A stretch of DNA of 64,000 nt from Ornithodoros turicata (Eukaryota > Arthropoda > Arachnida > Ixodida > Argasidae): assembly GCF_037126465.1 (NCBI RefSeq), contig NC_088210.1, positions 27,801,511 to 27,865,510 of the forward strand, read 5' to 3'. A program made the position numbers and the translations under genes. Positions 36,225 through 57,239 of the stretch are shown one piece after another. Below the pieces are notes generated by a model. That model saw nothing but the letters and a program-made list of their open reading frames with translations, was not told where the DNA came from and ran no database searches. Positions within the stretch are counted from its first letter, which is position 1. Each line of letters begins with the position of its first letter.

Positions 36225-39200
36225 TCACGATCGGATCACGATGTCTATGCAGTCACCATCCTCGATTCCGAGGTCGTCCGGCGATTCCCCTGGGTCCACT
36301 TTCTCACCGTCAAATTTTACCACCATCTTTGACAGGTCCAACGACGTCTTTTCCGCAAAAATTTTCAGCGCTTCCTCCAGCTGTTCCCCCTGCACATAAG
36401 GTGACGTGAGTGACTGAGTGAGTGAGTGAGTGATAGGGAGCACTTTGTACCTCACCGCCGTGATGACAGAGACAGACAATGCTCACCTTTCCGATGTCTA
36501 TGGTGTGGTGAACCCGCTTATTGTTACACTGGAACTTTAGACTAATCAGGTCTTTCCTAATCGCAGGCGCTGAGGTAGTGGGTGATGAAAACTTTTTCAC
36601 GATGCAGCCTGTTTGAGCAACAGAACAACAAGCAAGATTCAACGTATGATCAAGAAAAGAAAGAAAAAAAAACAACAAAACTCAAGTTAATGCACCTGGG
36701 TTCTACAGACAAACCTCCATAAACATAGAATATTTTCTTGGTGTGGATTGGTGCATTGTTTGGGTGTTTCAATGCAAACATTATAATCTAACTGGGACTG
36801 AAGACCAATTCTACAGGTTTTCCCGGTGATCTTAATCCAAGTTCCAGCTAAATTAATCCGTGCCCCATAAAGCTTGCATGGCACGTGGATTAATTTCGAT
36901 GGCACTTGGATTAAAATCACCGGGAAAACCTGTAGATTCATAGGCATTGTAATGAGTCGGAGCAAGCTGCAGTTGGATAAGTAGAATTTCTCAATGAGAA
37001 GTTCCCAGTGGCACACGATAGTAAGAAATTTTAGAAATTAACAAACCATCGTATAGTAACCGCTAGAAGCACATACCAACTACCCAATGTACAAAGTTTC
37101 ACAGGTCTGCCTCAAAAGGGAGGCCAAAAATGCCAGCAGTATATTGCATTTGGGGTCTCCCATTGGGATACTATTGGTGAGAATTTGACAGTTACGCATG
37201 CGAGCTAAAAACCTTGTAAAAAAAAGCCCGGAAACATTTTACACCGTTTACTTCCTGCTTCAAAACAACCACTACCAGCATTACGGGGCATACCCATGCA
37301 AACTCTCACTCCGTGGAACACAAGCACATACAACAGACTGTGTCAATGCATAGCGACTTCACAGCAGCAAGCAACAAGAAGGACAAAGGAACATAGATAG
37401 GGCCCTGTGTTTTTGAAAATCAGAGTGTAAAAATCTGTTTTTTTTTCTTTTCAGCTTGCGTAAAACAGGGTAAAATCGGGTGACATCAGGCGGGAAAAAC
37501 CCTAAAACTCAGGGCTCTAACATACACACGAGACAACCTGTGTGTTCCTTCGTCCTTGTTTTTGCCTGCCGCTGTGAAGTCACTGTGCACTGTTACCAAC
37601 TGCCCACTGCAGATACCAAATACAGAAATTCTTCGCAAGCAGACTTTCTTCCAACCCCTCCTAACTATTTTCACTGCCTATTGCATTCGAATCCCCCACT
37701 AAATTAAACTTCTGCTGTAAAGATGTTCTGTCATATTTTAAGAGATACTGTCAGTTACGACGGTGGTGCCTAGTGAAACAAGGTCACAGACACGTTCAAA
37801 ATAGCAATGCCTCCCAAACGGAGGCTTCTTCTTCCATTTACCTAAAATATCGCGTGCAGTCATGCCCAGGGAAGCCGGGGTGTCTTGCGTTTGGACAGTG
37901 CCTTCCCCAAGGGTTAAGAGAATCCGCGATGGTTTGACATCAAACTCCTTCGAAAGCTGCTCAAATATGCCTTCAAATGTTTCATCCTAGAAAACAATAG
38001 AAGGCAATAAGTTGCTATCGGAATCGCTCAAGAACAATGCATGTCACTGTGCAGTCCAGGTACATCAATACCTTAAAATGTACATACTAACACATATCTA
38101 TGAAAGCAGTTAACACTATGTTGCTATTACAAGACTCTGAATAAGAAAGGGAACTGGAGAAAATACATTGCGGCGAACCTCTAAATGGCTCACCATTTTC
38201 ATGCTGTATTTGAAGAGCTTCTTATCTGACTGTATCATCACCAGCATCTTATCTGGTAAGTCATCTAGACACAGCAGACCATCCAAGGAGTCATCATCTG
38301 ATAGGACATAGCTTTCATCTCTCGCGTTCTTCAACTTCTCCAAGTCCCTGTAGACCCACAGAAATTATATATGGTTGGAAGAAACATGAACACACAGAAT
38401 AACAAAACAGAGATCTCGAGACTCACTCCAGCATCTGCAATGTCGTCTGAGAGTGCTGTATGGGCTCATCCTGCAGATCAGTTGTGTACGACACGTCACA
38501 CAGACCCGTGTCCGACCTGTGAATAAAGAAACGGTGAAGATTGGTAGGCACGAGACATATTTCAGTCCGAGTGAACAGGTATGTAAGGTGAACGGCTCAC
38601 TCACTCATCACAGGAAGAGTCGTCAAGAAGAATACTAGTTGCTAGGGCATGCTTCGCCGATTTAGATTTTGGGGTTCTTCGTGGTGCTGGAGGAACAGGT
38701 GTTTCTTTCTCTGCGACTGTATCATGGTAGTCGTTAAATCAAATGCCAAGCACATTTCACTTCGCCAATACGCAACACTGTGGTGCTTAATTGATTCTTA
38801 ATTTATATTCTTTTTTTCATTTATTTATTTTGTTGTGTTTTACGTACTACGGAGCTTGCACATAGAGTTCTTTGACCAGACTATATTCTGTTTGCTATGG
38901 CTTTATACAGTGTGGGGCAGTGGGACCTGTCCCGTCCAAATTGGGTCGCCTGGTCGCCGTAGTGTAACAGCATGTGCTCCAAGTGGATTATGGGATTATA
39001 AGTGTAGGACGCTCTCTCTTTTGTGCTTTAAAGCAATAAGAACCTGCTGTGCGTTCTTGACCTCGTCTCGGTGCAAGTATATACGTGCACACCTCACAGT
39101 ATTCTATAAAGTGCTTTCATTTCCTCAAATCCCACCTTCCCAGCAGAAAACTCGGAACTCTCGAACTGGAACGGTGGATGATAAAGCACGAGAGTGTTGT

Positions 39201-39509
39201 AAAACTGTTTTACTGCTCACTGATTTCCCGCCAAAGTGGAGGAAGTGAAAACAGGTAGTTGCAAAGGAAACATCTTGGGACAAATTTCTTACCCGTATTT
39301 TGCACGAAGTCCTGCGTCATAGCATCCAGCACTTCTTTGCAGAATATATTCGATGAAAATAGGCCAGCTTTGCTCTTCATAACAATATTTCCTATCTCCC
39401 TCAGGTGCTGTTGAGGACCTGTAAGTTTCTCCAGTTTCTCCTCATCCTGCTTTTCCTTCTTGGTATCTTTTATGTCTGTCGCAGGTACAGCAACACGAGA
39501 GGTATTCAT
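36225..39509 (-). CDS. NFATC2IP: NFATC2IP/NIP45-like protein with two SUMO-like domains
   Basis: Seven exons, 39523-39293, 38716-38605, 38516-38427, 38347-38194, 37986-37842, 36608-36487 and 36389-36225, join in phase. From the ATG at 39509 they give 334 residues. The family (NIP45, yeast Rad60/Esc2) has tandem C-terminal SUMO-like domains that contact SUMO-pathway enzymes in the nucleus. The first runs from DLPDKMLVMIQSDKKLFKYSMKM through PSRILLTLGEG to TARDILGCIV. The second runs from LISLKFQCNNKRVHHTIDIGK to DDLGIEDGDCIDIVIRS. The N-terminal half is basic then acidic and Ser-rich (LLDDSSCDESDTG). The start is uncertain: the first exon is open upstream of the ATG and follows a good acceptor, so a further 5' coding exon is possible; the basic RKRK before the ATG could be coding. 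Confidence 0.88.
36814..36932. mobile_element. 119-bp palindromic MITE in NFATC2IP intron
   Basis: The left end CAGGTTTTCCCGGTGAT and the right end ATCACCGGGAAAACCTG are exact inverses, each flanked by TA (36812-36813 and 36933-36934). The interior also folds (GTGGATTAATTT, TTAATCC). It has the form of a TA-targeting non-autonomous element. Confidence 0.8.
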
Positions 39510-40687
39510 CTTTCGTTTCCGAGCTAGAAGAAAACAAAAATTAAATGCCCTGTAAATCACAATGAAACGCACAACTTCGCAGAATGCTGAAAGCTTTCAA
39601 CGCAATTCACCTCACACAGGACACATACACAGTGCGCACACGTATAAATGCAACGTACAGTAATCAGCTGTGAAATAGGAACGAAACGACAGACATACGC
39701 ATGACACGTTGTAACAGGAACCACTGTCAAAATCTAGAAAGATACACCAAAGCTTTTCAACACACGCTTTACCGCCATCAGCAATCACTATGTGCGAAAC
39801 TAGCGACACCAAATGGCAACTGCAACCGCGGGAGTCCGTAGCGCGCGAAATTCAAAAGCTTGCGGGGACAGCATCTCGTGCTTGCACGTAAAGCTGCAAG
39901 GACAAAAGAACACAGGTGGCTGAGGTTTTTCTTGTTGTTATCTTCTGATGCGAGAAAAAAGAAAAATACATTTCACAGATAAAATAAAAGAGAGAGAGGG
40001 AGAGATCCGATTAAAATGCACCACTGTACAATTGAGCAGTGAGGCAAATCATGGAAAACCTTTGGCAGACTCTGACGGCATAAGGCTTAGTCGAGCTTCA
40101 TAATGCCACCATTGTTGAGGCTCCTGCGAGAGACTGGCCCTACGAAGAGTTGAGAGGCATGGCGTAAGTTTTGTAACACAACTCTCTCTAGTCAAAGTAT
40201 TCCCATTATAGCTTCACACATATTAATTCACATGACACATGTTAATTCGCTCATTTATTTCACAATGTACATAGAATGCCACTGTCAGTTAAGTTAATCA
40301 TCACATAATTACCGTAATTCTATATGGTAAGCTACAATTTGCACAACAATGCTACAACAAAAATACTGTCCAATGACCGGCTACATAGGAAAGTATACCT
40401 ACTGTATACCTGCGCACCATGTTCTGGAATATCCACCCCACAGCATGGAAAATCTAGCCCAAACAGCAAGACTGCTCGGCTATATTGATTACCTTCGCTC
40501 ATCTACACATGTAAATAATACAACAGGACCACATAAATGAAATTGAAACTTTAGAAATCATGACTGCAATAATACAGCATTTATATAAATACATTTCAAT
40601 TCATGTAATCCTGCATCATTCATTAAAGTGCACCCGACCCAAGACCTATCGCACCAATGGCTCCATCACACAATATGATTACAGAAA
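39510..40687. other. NFATC2IP 5' region and thioredoxin reductase 3' end
   Basis: Positions 39510-39850 probably carry the NFATC2IP promoter and 5' exon. The rest is the 3' flank of thioredoxin reductase. AATAAA on the minus strand at 40254-40259 could end that transcript, but nothing else supports it. No separate gene was seen. Confidence 0.35.
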
Positions 40688-40755
40688 CAGACTGCCACAT
40701 CAGTTAAGCACCAGTTGTGACAACTTTCGGGGCTAAACTTCATCCTGCAAGCCTG
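40688..40755 (-). promoter_or_regulatory. SECIS element in thioredoxin reductase 3' UTR
   Basis: On the minus strand this folds as a form-2 SECIS. The 5' core ATGA (40743-40740) faces TGAT (40702-40699), giving the tandem sheared G-A pairs. Above it AGTTTAGC pairs with GCTTAACT (7 of 8), then CC with GG. An unpaired GAA (40728-40726) provides the conserved AA, capped by the mini-stem AGTTG-TCA-CAACT. Below the core, CAGGCT pairs with AGTCTG and GC with GC. It begins about 112 bases after the UGA codon, an acceptable distance. It recruits SBP2 and the Sec-specific elongation factor to recode UGA. The fold was made by eye. Confidence 0.85.
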
Positions 40756-40848
40756 TTCCTGGCACGGTTTATGGAGACGGTTACTCTGGAACATCTGTTC
40801 GCCATGCTGGACCTTAAAGAACAGCATCTTATGGGACAGATATTCCCT

Positions 40849-46528
<5,680 letters not shown>

Positions 46529-47468
46529 CTACCAAAGCAAGTAAGAAAGTGTTACAACAACGTTATTTGAATGGTGATCATCAGGGCGGTGTGTCAGGTG
46601 AGTTTAACCGTACCATTTGCGAAATATCTCCTAACATGCAAGTGCTGATTTTCAAACCGGATGCGAGCCAGACTGTGATGCCTCAACAGGAATCCGAAAC
46701 CTCTTACGGATACTGTCATTTTGCCTCAAGAAGACTGAATGGGAGATGAGAAATAACACAATAAGATGCATGGTGTTGTAGAAACTCGATTGATATAGAC
46801 CACACGTTATTCAAACATGACAGCATTTCCTTGAACCTGAGAAAGAAGTCGAGATTTTGCTTTGTTTATTCTTCGAGCAAAAAAGCTACCACCCTCAATG
46901 TTTACATCCGCTAGCTTTACTTCACGCTGCACGCATTATTCCAAATCGGCGCATATCAGTATCATATCAGAGAATATTCACTCACCATGGACTGTATGCA
47001 ACGTTGCTTAGTTAAGAGACACTAAGATGGTTATTATAACACAGTAAAACGTAAAAAAACGTGTTCCAGCGCGTGCTGCACACGACATTTGTCTATACCG
47101 CTCGAGTCAAAGCCAAGCCAAGGCCAAAGCTAAGCCGCTCTAGCCCTCTAGCGATGTTTCGAAACCGGAACATACGCGCTGCGCATTGTGCAAAAACGAA
47201 AGGCCTTGAGAACCTTGAGAAGGTGGCACAGATAAAGTTTTGTTCTAGCACGACCAAGAAACTTTCATAAGATTTAAAATGTAATTTTGTTGTTAAGGCA
47301 TACGTTGTATTATGGAGCTTTTGGGTTTCCGTTGCACAACCAACGCAGACTTCTCGTTATCCGGATGATCCGCGTACTCCAGACAGTGCTTCAGACGGAT
47401 ATCCGACACTGATTACGCACCTATTTTTGCATAAAGTTCGGTAAATATCAGCCTTCCGAAAGTGCGTC
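46529..47468. promoter_or_regulatory. Divergent region, thioredoxin reductase / PhnD-like gene
   Basis: The 940 bp lie between the 5'-most recognised thioredoxin reductase exon (minus) and the PhnD-like ATG (plus). It must hold the PhnD-like promoter and probably the first thioredoxin reductase exon, which I could not place with matching phase. A good donor (CATG|GTGAGT, minus strand, about 46984) is present but the frame behind it has no ATG. Confidence 0.4.
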
Positions 47469-48314
47469 ATGCCTGCTACGAAGTTGCGCGCTGCTACTTA
47501 CCTTTCTCCTGGCATACCGGCTGAATATTTTGAAGGTATTCTTCACTACCTGGAAAGAAAACTGAACGTTCACTCATCACTCATCTACGAATCCCGCTGG
47601 TACGGTCCTCCCGCTGACAGAGGAGACCCTTTTAGCGATGGCGATATTGATATGGCCTTTATGACGCCAATTGCTTTTGTTCATCGCTTGGAAGCTGGGA
47701 ACAAGGCCATGGAACTACTGCCAGTGTCGTCAGTGCACCAGCACCGCCTTGGAAGCGACGAACCCGGCCACTTTGCTGATGTGGTCATCAACGCAAGCTT
47801 ACAAAGCAGCAGTATAGAAAAATTCGACCAACTACGCGGCTACAAGTGGGCATACACCGGGCCCGAGTCGTTCAGTGGGCACCAGGTAACATTGCAAGAG
47901 CTGAAGAAAAGAGGGGAAACTGCAAACTTCTTTGGCAACAAAGTGCCGGCACACTCGCACTTGGACTCACTTTACATGATCTTGGACCAACAAGTTGATG
48001 CTGCAGCAGTGGATGCAAACTGTTTGGCTTTGTTTTTGGACAGGAACCCAGCTTACAAAGAGAAGTTGGTCGTCATCGATTCTTGGGGACCACTGCCACC
48101 GTACCCGATTGTCATGAAGAAAGAGCTTCCCGAAGAGCTCAAGTCGTCAATAGCAAGTGCGCTGCTCACGATGCACGAAGACGAGATTGGGGCCAAAGTG
48201 CTGGCCAAGTTCCACGTGCATAACTTTGCACCCGTGTCATTGGACCAGTTTTTAGAATTCAGGGAGTCCCTCCGTAACGTCAGCAAGTTGAGTTTCGCGA
48301 CTGTGTACTACTGA
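47469..48314 (+). CDS. PhnD-like solute-binding-fold protein, single exon
   Basis: A 281-residue frame without introns. It matches the phosphate/phosphonate ABC-transporter substrate-binding family (PhnD-like, periplasmic binding protein type 2 fold): an N-terminal RAATYLSPGIPAEYF strand-helix, GDIDMAFMTPIAFVH, FADVVINASLQ, the linker SIEKFDQLRGYKWAYTGPES, SHLDSLYMILDQQVDAAAVD, PYPIVMKKELPEELKSSIAS and FHVHNFAPVSLDQF. In bacteria such proteins are secreted and feed a transporter. Here there is no signal peptide, lipobox or transporter gene, so a cytosolic ligand-binding or enzyme-like role is possible but unknown. Head-to-head with thioredoxin reductase. A possible AATAAA lies at 48796-48801. 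Its base composition does not differ obviously from the neighbours and it lies among animal genes, so it is not contamination. Confidence 0.8.
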   Translation: MPATKLRAATYLSPGIPAEYFEGILHYLERKLNVHSSLIYESRWYGPPADRGDPFSDGDIDMAFMTPIAFVHRLEAGNKAMELLPVSSVHQHRLGSDEPGHFADVVINASLQSSSIEKFDQLRGYKWAYTGPESFSGHQVTLQELKKRGETANFFGNKVPAHSHLDSLYMILDQQVDAAAVDANCLALFLDRNPAYKEKLVVIDSWGPLPPYPIVMKKELPEELKSSIASALLTMHEDEIGAKVLAKFHVHNFAPVSLDQFLEFRESLRNVSKLSFATVYY

Positions 48315-49954
48315 CACCTTTTGCCGAGAATTTTGATGCATTAATTGGATTCTGAGCAAACTAGTTTCTATCTATCTATAGGATGGTCCTAGAATATAAA
48401 CTGCAGCCTTGGAGCTAGCCAGCACAGCTGTCCTTCCATGCATTCCACTAGCTCTACACAGTATGCGTCACACCTGTCTAGCAACCTTGTTAGTAGCTTC
48501 CTGTTACGTTATATATATACACAAGAATATTTAATTACTGTTAAGGATGTAACTGAGTTTCATTTTATTAAATATCGTTTACAATTCAAAAGAACTGTAT
48601 TCACTCTCCAGGAGAAACTGGGTCCTTTATGCCACTACGCTTCTACCTGGAACGCGCGGGAGGGGAATGCATTGGTAATAGAACAGAGACATGTGACATG
48701 GATAAAATAGGACGTATAAAATTTGCAGTAAAATGGAAGAAAAATCAAACTTGTCAGCAGAACACCACCTGCGGGAGTCCAAAGTTCCACACGATAATAA
48801 AACAGCGTCGTAGCATTTGCTGAAGATGGTACTTTTGTTTCAAACACTCCTTGCTTATCTCCGTTCTGAGCAACGGAAGAAAAAACGCTGCAACGTGTAA
48901 CATTAGGCTTTATGACACGCATGTGCAAAAAGGGACGGTAAAACACTTCAGCTTTCTTATCGCTCTGTAGCTATATACCTGAGGGATTACAAAAGTGCTA
49001 CATCTGCCTTGTGCTCGAAAGGTCCCCCCCCCCCCCCCCCCCTTCACTGTGCCGGTCTGCCCAGTCTTGGCTCTGCGGGAACTTCACAAACACAGCAAGC
49101 ATGCTTTTGAACAGCGCATTAACACGTCGACATGCATTCTTCACGAAGAAATGCCTTGAATGTTGATGCAAGATGAGAAGGCAGCTTCTTATTGGGTGAG
49201 CAATGTCTGTATGCAACCATAACTTACACGATAAACTTGAATAAATATTACACGGTAACGGGGTATCTGTCGGGAAGCTGGGTTCCGAAGTCCCTTTCCC
49301 CCATACGTTCGCGTGCATGCACCATCCTTCTGGCTTGTAGTAGGCCTTGCAGGCAACCAAATTCAATACATGCACAACAGCCTCAAAATTTAGTGGCTGG
49401 TCACTGGCACCATTTCTCTTGTCGATAACTCACCCGGAAAGGGACTAGGAAACGTGGCGTACGTAAATATTACAGTTCAGGCTTCACGCGACAGCAGATA
49501 TTCTTTATACCTAGGTATCATGGGACTATCAGGAACTATCAGCCCAGAGACACAACACTGAAATTATATGAGCTCACTTTTCATAGAAATGCTGCCAAAG
49601 GTGCTCCGTCATATCTCTCCTCGTCCCGAACACTATAACTAAAAAGTCCTTCCCTATGATACACACTTCGCTCATTCATACCGTTATAACTCTGCGATAC
49701 CCCGATGCAAAAAAACAAACAAAAAAAAAACACAGCTTTTAACCCCTAGAAGATAGGGCTTCTACACATTTTAATATAAAAAATGCTCCTCTTAACCTCT
49801 CTTCTTCTACCAACGACCGTCCCTGTGTCCGTTCAAACATGCAGAAATCACCTAGGTGCCCCACCTTTGCACGTTTCAATAGCCAACAGCAACAAAATCC
49901 TGTTCACAAATGAACAACAGTCTTGAGGAACACCGCCTCGGAAGAAGCCACACC
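48315..49954. other. Intergenic region, PhnD-like 3' UTR and VMP1 3' UTR
   Basis: The two genes converge here. AATAAA at 48796-48801 may end the PhnD-like transcript. A run of about 19 C lies near 49024-49042. No exon is supported. Confidence 0.4.
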
Positions 49955-54393
<4,439 letters not shown>

Positions 54394-56156
54394 TCGCTCC
54401 TCCCAGCGTTCTAGCCTCTTTGCCTAGAGAGAATATTTGTACAAAAATACTAAATGCAATGTTTGCATAATAATTTTCTTTAAAATTTTAAGCTGTGGCA
54501 CGTTTCGCTGGACAATGCAACTCAACAATATCCCTCACGCGAATTCACTCTGGCGAAACCCCGCTTGTGCCATATGCTTCGAAATAAACCCCGGCTCCGC
54601 TCACCTGAGGAATGTCGTAACACCTGATGCGTTTTTTGCTTTGCCACGTGCCGTCAAGCGAAACCTTCTGCGCACTTTGCGTATGTTGCCTGTTCAACAC
54701 TGGGTTATAAAGCTGCAACAATTCATGCTCGCGAGAAAGCGCACAATAGCTGGAAGCAATGCGAAACTGGACTGCGGAAAAGTGTCAAGGGTGAATTCAG
54801 ACGGGGGATATCTGTAACCATTGTCGCGAGCGCGCTTTTATCTTGTTCGGTGATGCAAGGATTCATTCAGATTCGTGAGATAAGAATGCATCACGTGGAA
54901 CGTATTTACACAACTGCTCCGATAAAACGAAGAGCTACACGTGTGCCTAGGCCAGGCCACCTATGCTGCCGCTAGGTGGGTGAGGCGCGTGACCGCACGA
55001 AAACGATAAAGAAGGCATTGAACCGCTTCTGTGGTCGAAAACATGTTGCTCTTTAACGGCACTGATGCAAGAGTAAGAAACATCTGTGAACAACTGAGCG
55101 AAAAACAGCTGTCGATTGTAAATTTACAGAAGTATCGCATGAAGGAGTGGGAGTTACCTTCACACTTCGCAGAAGGTCTAGCAGGTTTAGCGTTCAGCTT
55201 GTGCATCCAACTCTAATGACAATGTTGCTTCTTCTGTTATGTGCTTTTGATTGCTCTACGTATCAACGTGTATGAACAGCGGAAACGCTAACGTCACGAC
55301 GGGGAAGATGCAACCAATCAAGCACAACCCCACTTTCTTTCCTGCTATAAGTAGGTTGTCATATTCGCTTGCGTTTATCAACATCGTGTTGCAGTAGATT
55401 AAGGGATTAGGCAAAATTTCACGATAGAAACCAGTCTCTAGACCGTGTTATACGCGTGAAATGAGACTAGTTTTAAAACGCTCAGTTAGCCTGAAAAACC
55501 GGCTTCCGAGAATTACGCCTGGAAAGCGAGATAATGCACTGATTACACTGGTCGATGATGACTAACCATGTCTGATTTTTTCCCCGATGACTTTATTCCT
55601 CTTGATTTCAGTTCATGACGAAGCTCTTCCTTCGAGAGTGTCTTGTAATCACGTCTACCGGGTGCCCGCTTGTTTTTTGGACCCATCACCAACCCCAGTT
55701 CCAAACGTTGTGTTCACAAAAGTATCCACGCATTGCATGGACCATCAGCAGCGTTAACGAAACGGAACTTATTACGTTTCTGACGCACGGCACTTCAACA
55801 TCAGCAATTGATTCGTCCCGTTTCGTTTCATAGCATTTCATCCACATTGCTATGCGCAATGTTGGTTATAGGTGCCGCCGCTTCGTAGGTTTCAGCGGTG
55901 AACGAATTTACCAATTCAAGCGCACAACATAGTGACTATAAAATAGTTTATCTAGTTAAGTATTTATTAGTGCGATCTTATGTATTTGGATGAGCGATCT
56001 TTAAACTTGGGCGGGTAGGACATTAACGTAGAGCACAAAAAGGTTGGCCACAATGTTTACTTTAATAGCCAATCCAATCCATTTCTGCGCGAGGTAGTTG
56101 CCGATAGTTGTATACTTCGTGTGTTTTATATATTGCAGTGAGTTCAGTTTGTGAGC
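54394..56156. other. Divergent region, VMP1 / STOML2
   Basis: Holds both promoters. An acceptor-like TATATTGCAG ends at 56138, just before the STOML2 ATG, so STOML2 probably has a 5' UTR intron. Small ORFs at 55031-55216 and 55615-55833 have no recognisable similarity and no splice support. Confidence 0.4.
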
Positions 56157-57239
56157 ATGCACGCTTTAAGTCGTGTTGCCGGGTCTCGCAGGCTGCTGCG
56201 AAGCGTCGTAACAGCGTCAGTCCAAGGCAGATACGCGCATACACCTCTGAACACAGTGATCATGTTCGTTCCTCAGCAGCAAGCATGGGTGGTTGAAAGG
56301 ATGGGGAAATTCTTCCGCATCCTAGAACCTGGCTTCAACCTTCTGCTTCCAATCGTAGACAAAGTTCGCTATGTGCAGAGTCTTAAGGAGCTGGCCATCG
56401 ATATTCCTCAGCAGTCGGCGATTACACTGGACAACGTGACGCTCAATATCGACGGAGTGCTGTACCTCAAAGTGGTCGACCCATATCGCGCAAGCTACGG
56501 TGTCGAAGACCCGGAGTTCGCCATAACTCAACTTGCTATGACGACAATGCGATCTGAACTCGGAAAAATAGCGCTGGATAGCGTTTTCAAAGAAAGGGAA
56601 TCGCTCAACTTTGCTATAGTGGAGTCGATCAACAAAGCTAGTGGCGCTTGGGGCATAGTCTGCTTGCGGTACGAAATTCGAGATATTCGTCTGCCTCAAA
56701 GGGTACACGAAGCTATGCAGATGCAAGTGGAAGCGGAGAGGAAAAAACGTGCCGCGGTCTTAGAGTCTGAAGGGATACGTGAAGCGGATATAAATGTTGC
56801 AGAAGGCAAACGAAGAGCCCGAATTTTAGCATCAGAGGCTGAAAAAATGGAGCTCATCAACAAGGCTCAGGGAGAAGCCAATGCCACAATCGCCAAGGCA
56901 GAGGCCAAGGCGAAAGCACTGGGGACAATCGCACTCTCCTTGGCAAAGTCGCATGGTGGCAACGCAGCTTCACTCATTGTAGCCGAGAACTATGTCAGCG
57001 CCTTCAGAAGTTTAGCCAAAGAAGGAAATACAATTATTCTGCCCTCAAACACTGCTGATGTGTCCTCATGGGTTGCACAAGCTATGGCAATTTACAAAAA
57101 CCTGGCACCCAACTCACAAAGTGTGAGTGAAGCACAACTCGCAGCTGGTGACACGGAGGAGCTAGCCGAATACATGAGTGATGAAGAGGACAGGAAAAAG
57201 GCCACCACTAAAACTGAGCCTCCTAAGACAACACCTTGA
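56157..57239 (+). CDS. STOML2: Stomatin-like protein 2, mitochondrial
   Basis: An intronless 360-residue frame (human 356). STOML2 is a stomatin/prohibitin-family scaffold of the mitochondrial inner membrane that binds cardiolipin and prohibitins and organises membrane microdomains. The N-terminus MHALSRVAGSRRLLRSVV is a basic targeting peptide. The SPFH/PHB domain follows, with NTVIMFVPQQQAWVVERMGK, FRILEPGFNLLLP, AIDIPQQSAITLDNVTL and RYEIRDIRLP; then the coiled coil (VEAERKKRAAVLESEGIREA and AEAEKM-type repeats) and the C-terminal ILPSNTADVSSWVAQAM. The tail is Lys/Thr/Pro-rich. The start is the first ATG; an upstream GTG in frame is ignored. The coding region lacks introns although all multi-exon neighbours have them; an acceptor in the 5' UTR argues for a genuine transcription unit rather than a dead retrocopy. 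Confidence 0.96.
   Translation: MHALSRVAGSRRLLRSVVTASVQGRYAHTPLNTVIMFVPQQQAWVVERMGKFFRILEPGFNLLLPIVDKVRYVQSLKELAIDIPQQSAITLDNVTLNIDGVLYLKVVDPYRASYGVEDPEFAITQLAMTTMRSELGKIALDSVFKERESLNFAIVESINKASGAWGIVCLRYEIRDIRLPQRVHEAMQMQVEAERKKRAAVLESEGIREADINVAEGKRRARILASEAEKMELINKAQGEANATIAKAEAKAKALGTIALSLAKSHGGNAASLIVAENYVSAFRSLAKEGNTIILPSNTADVSSWVAQAMAIYKNLAPNSQSVSEAQLAAGDTEELAEYMSDEEDRKKATTKTEPPKTTP

Noticed and set aside
46981..47100. First thioredoxin reductase exon ending at the donor near 46984
   Set aside because: In the phase required by exon 46528 the upstream frame hits a stop without any ATG.
55615..55833. 72-codon frame between VMP1 and STOML2
   Set aside because: No similarity, no splice support, and of a length expected by chance.
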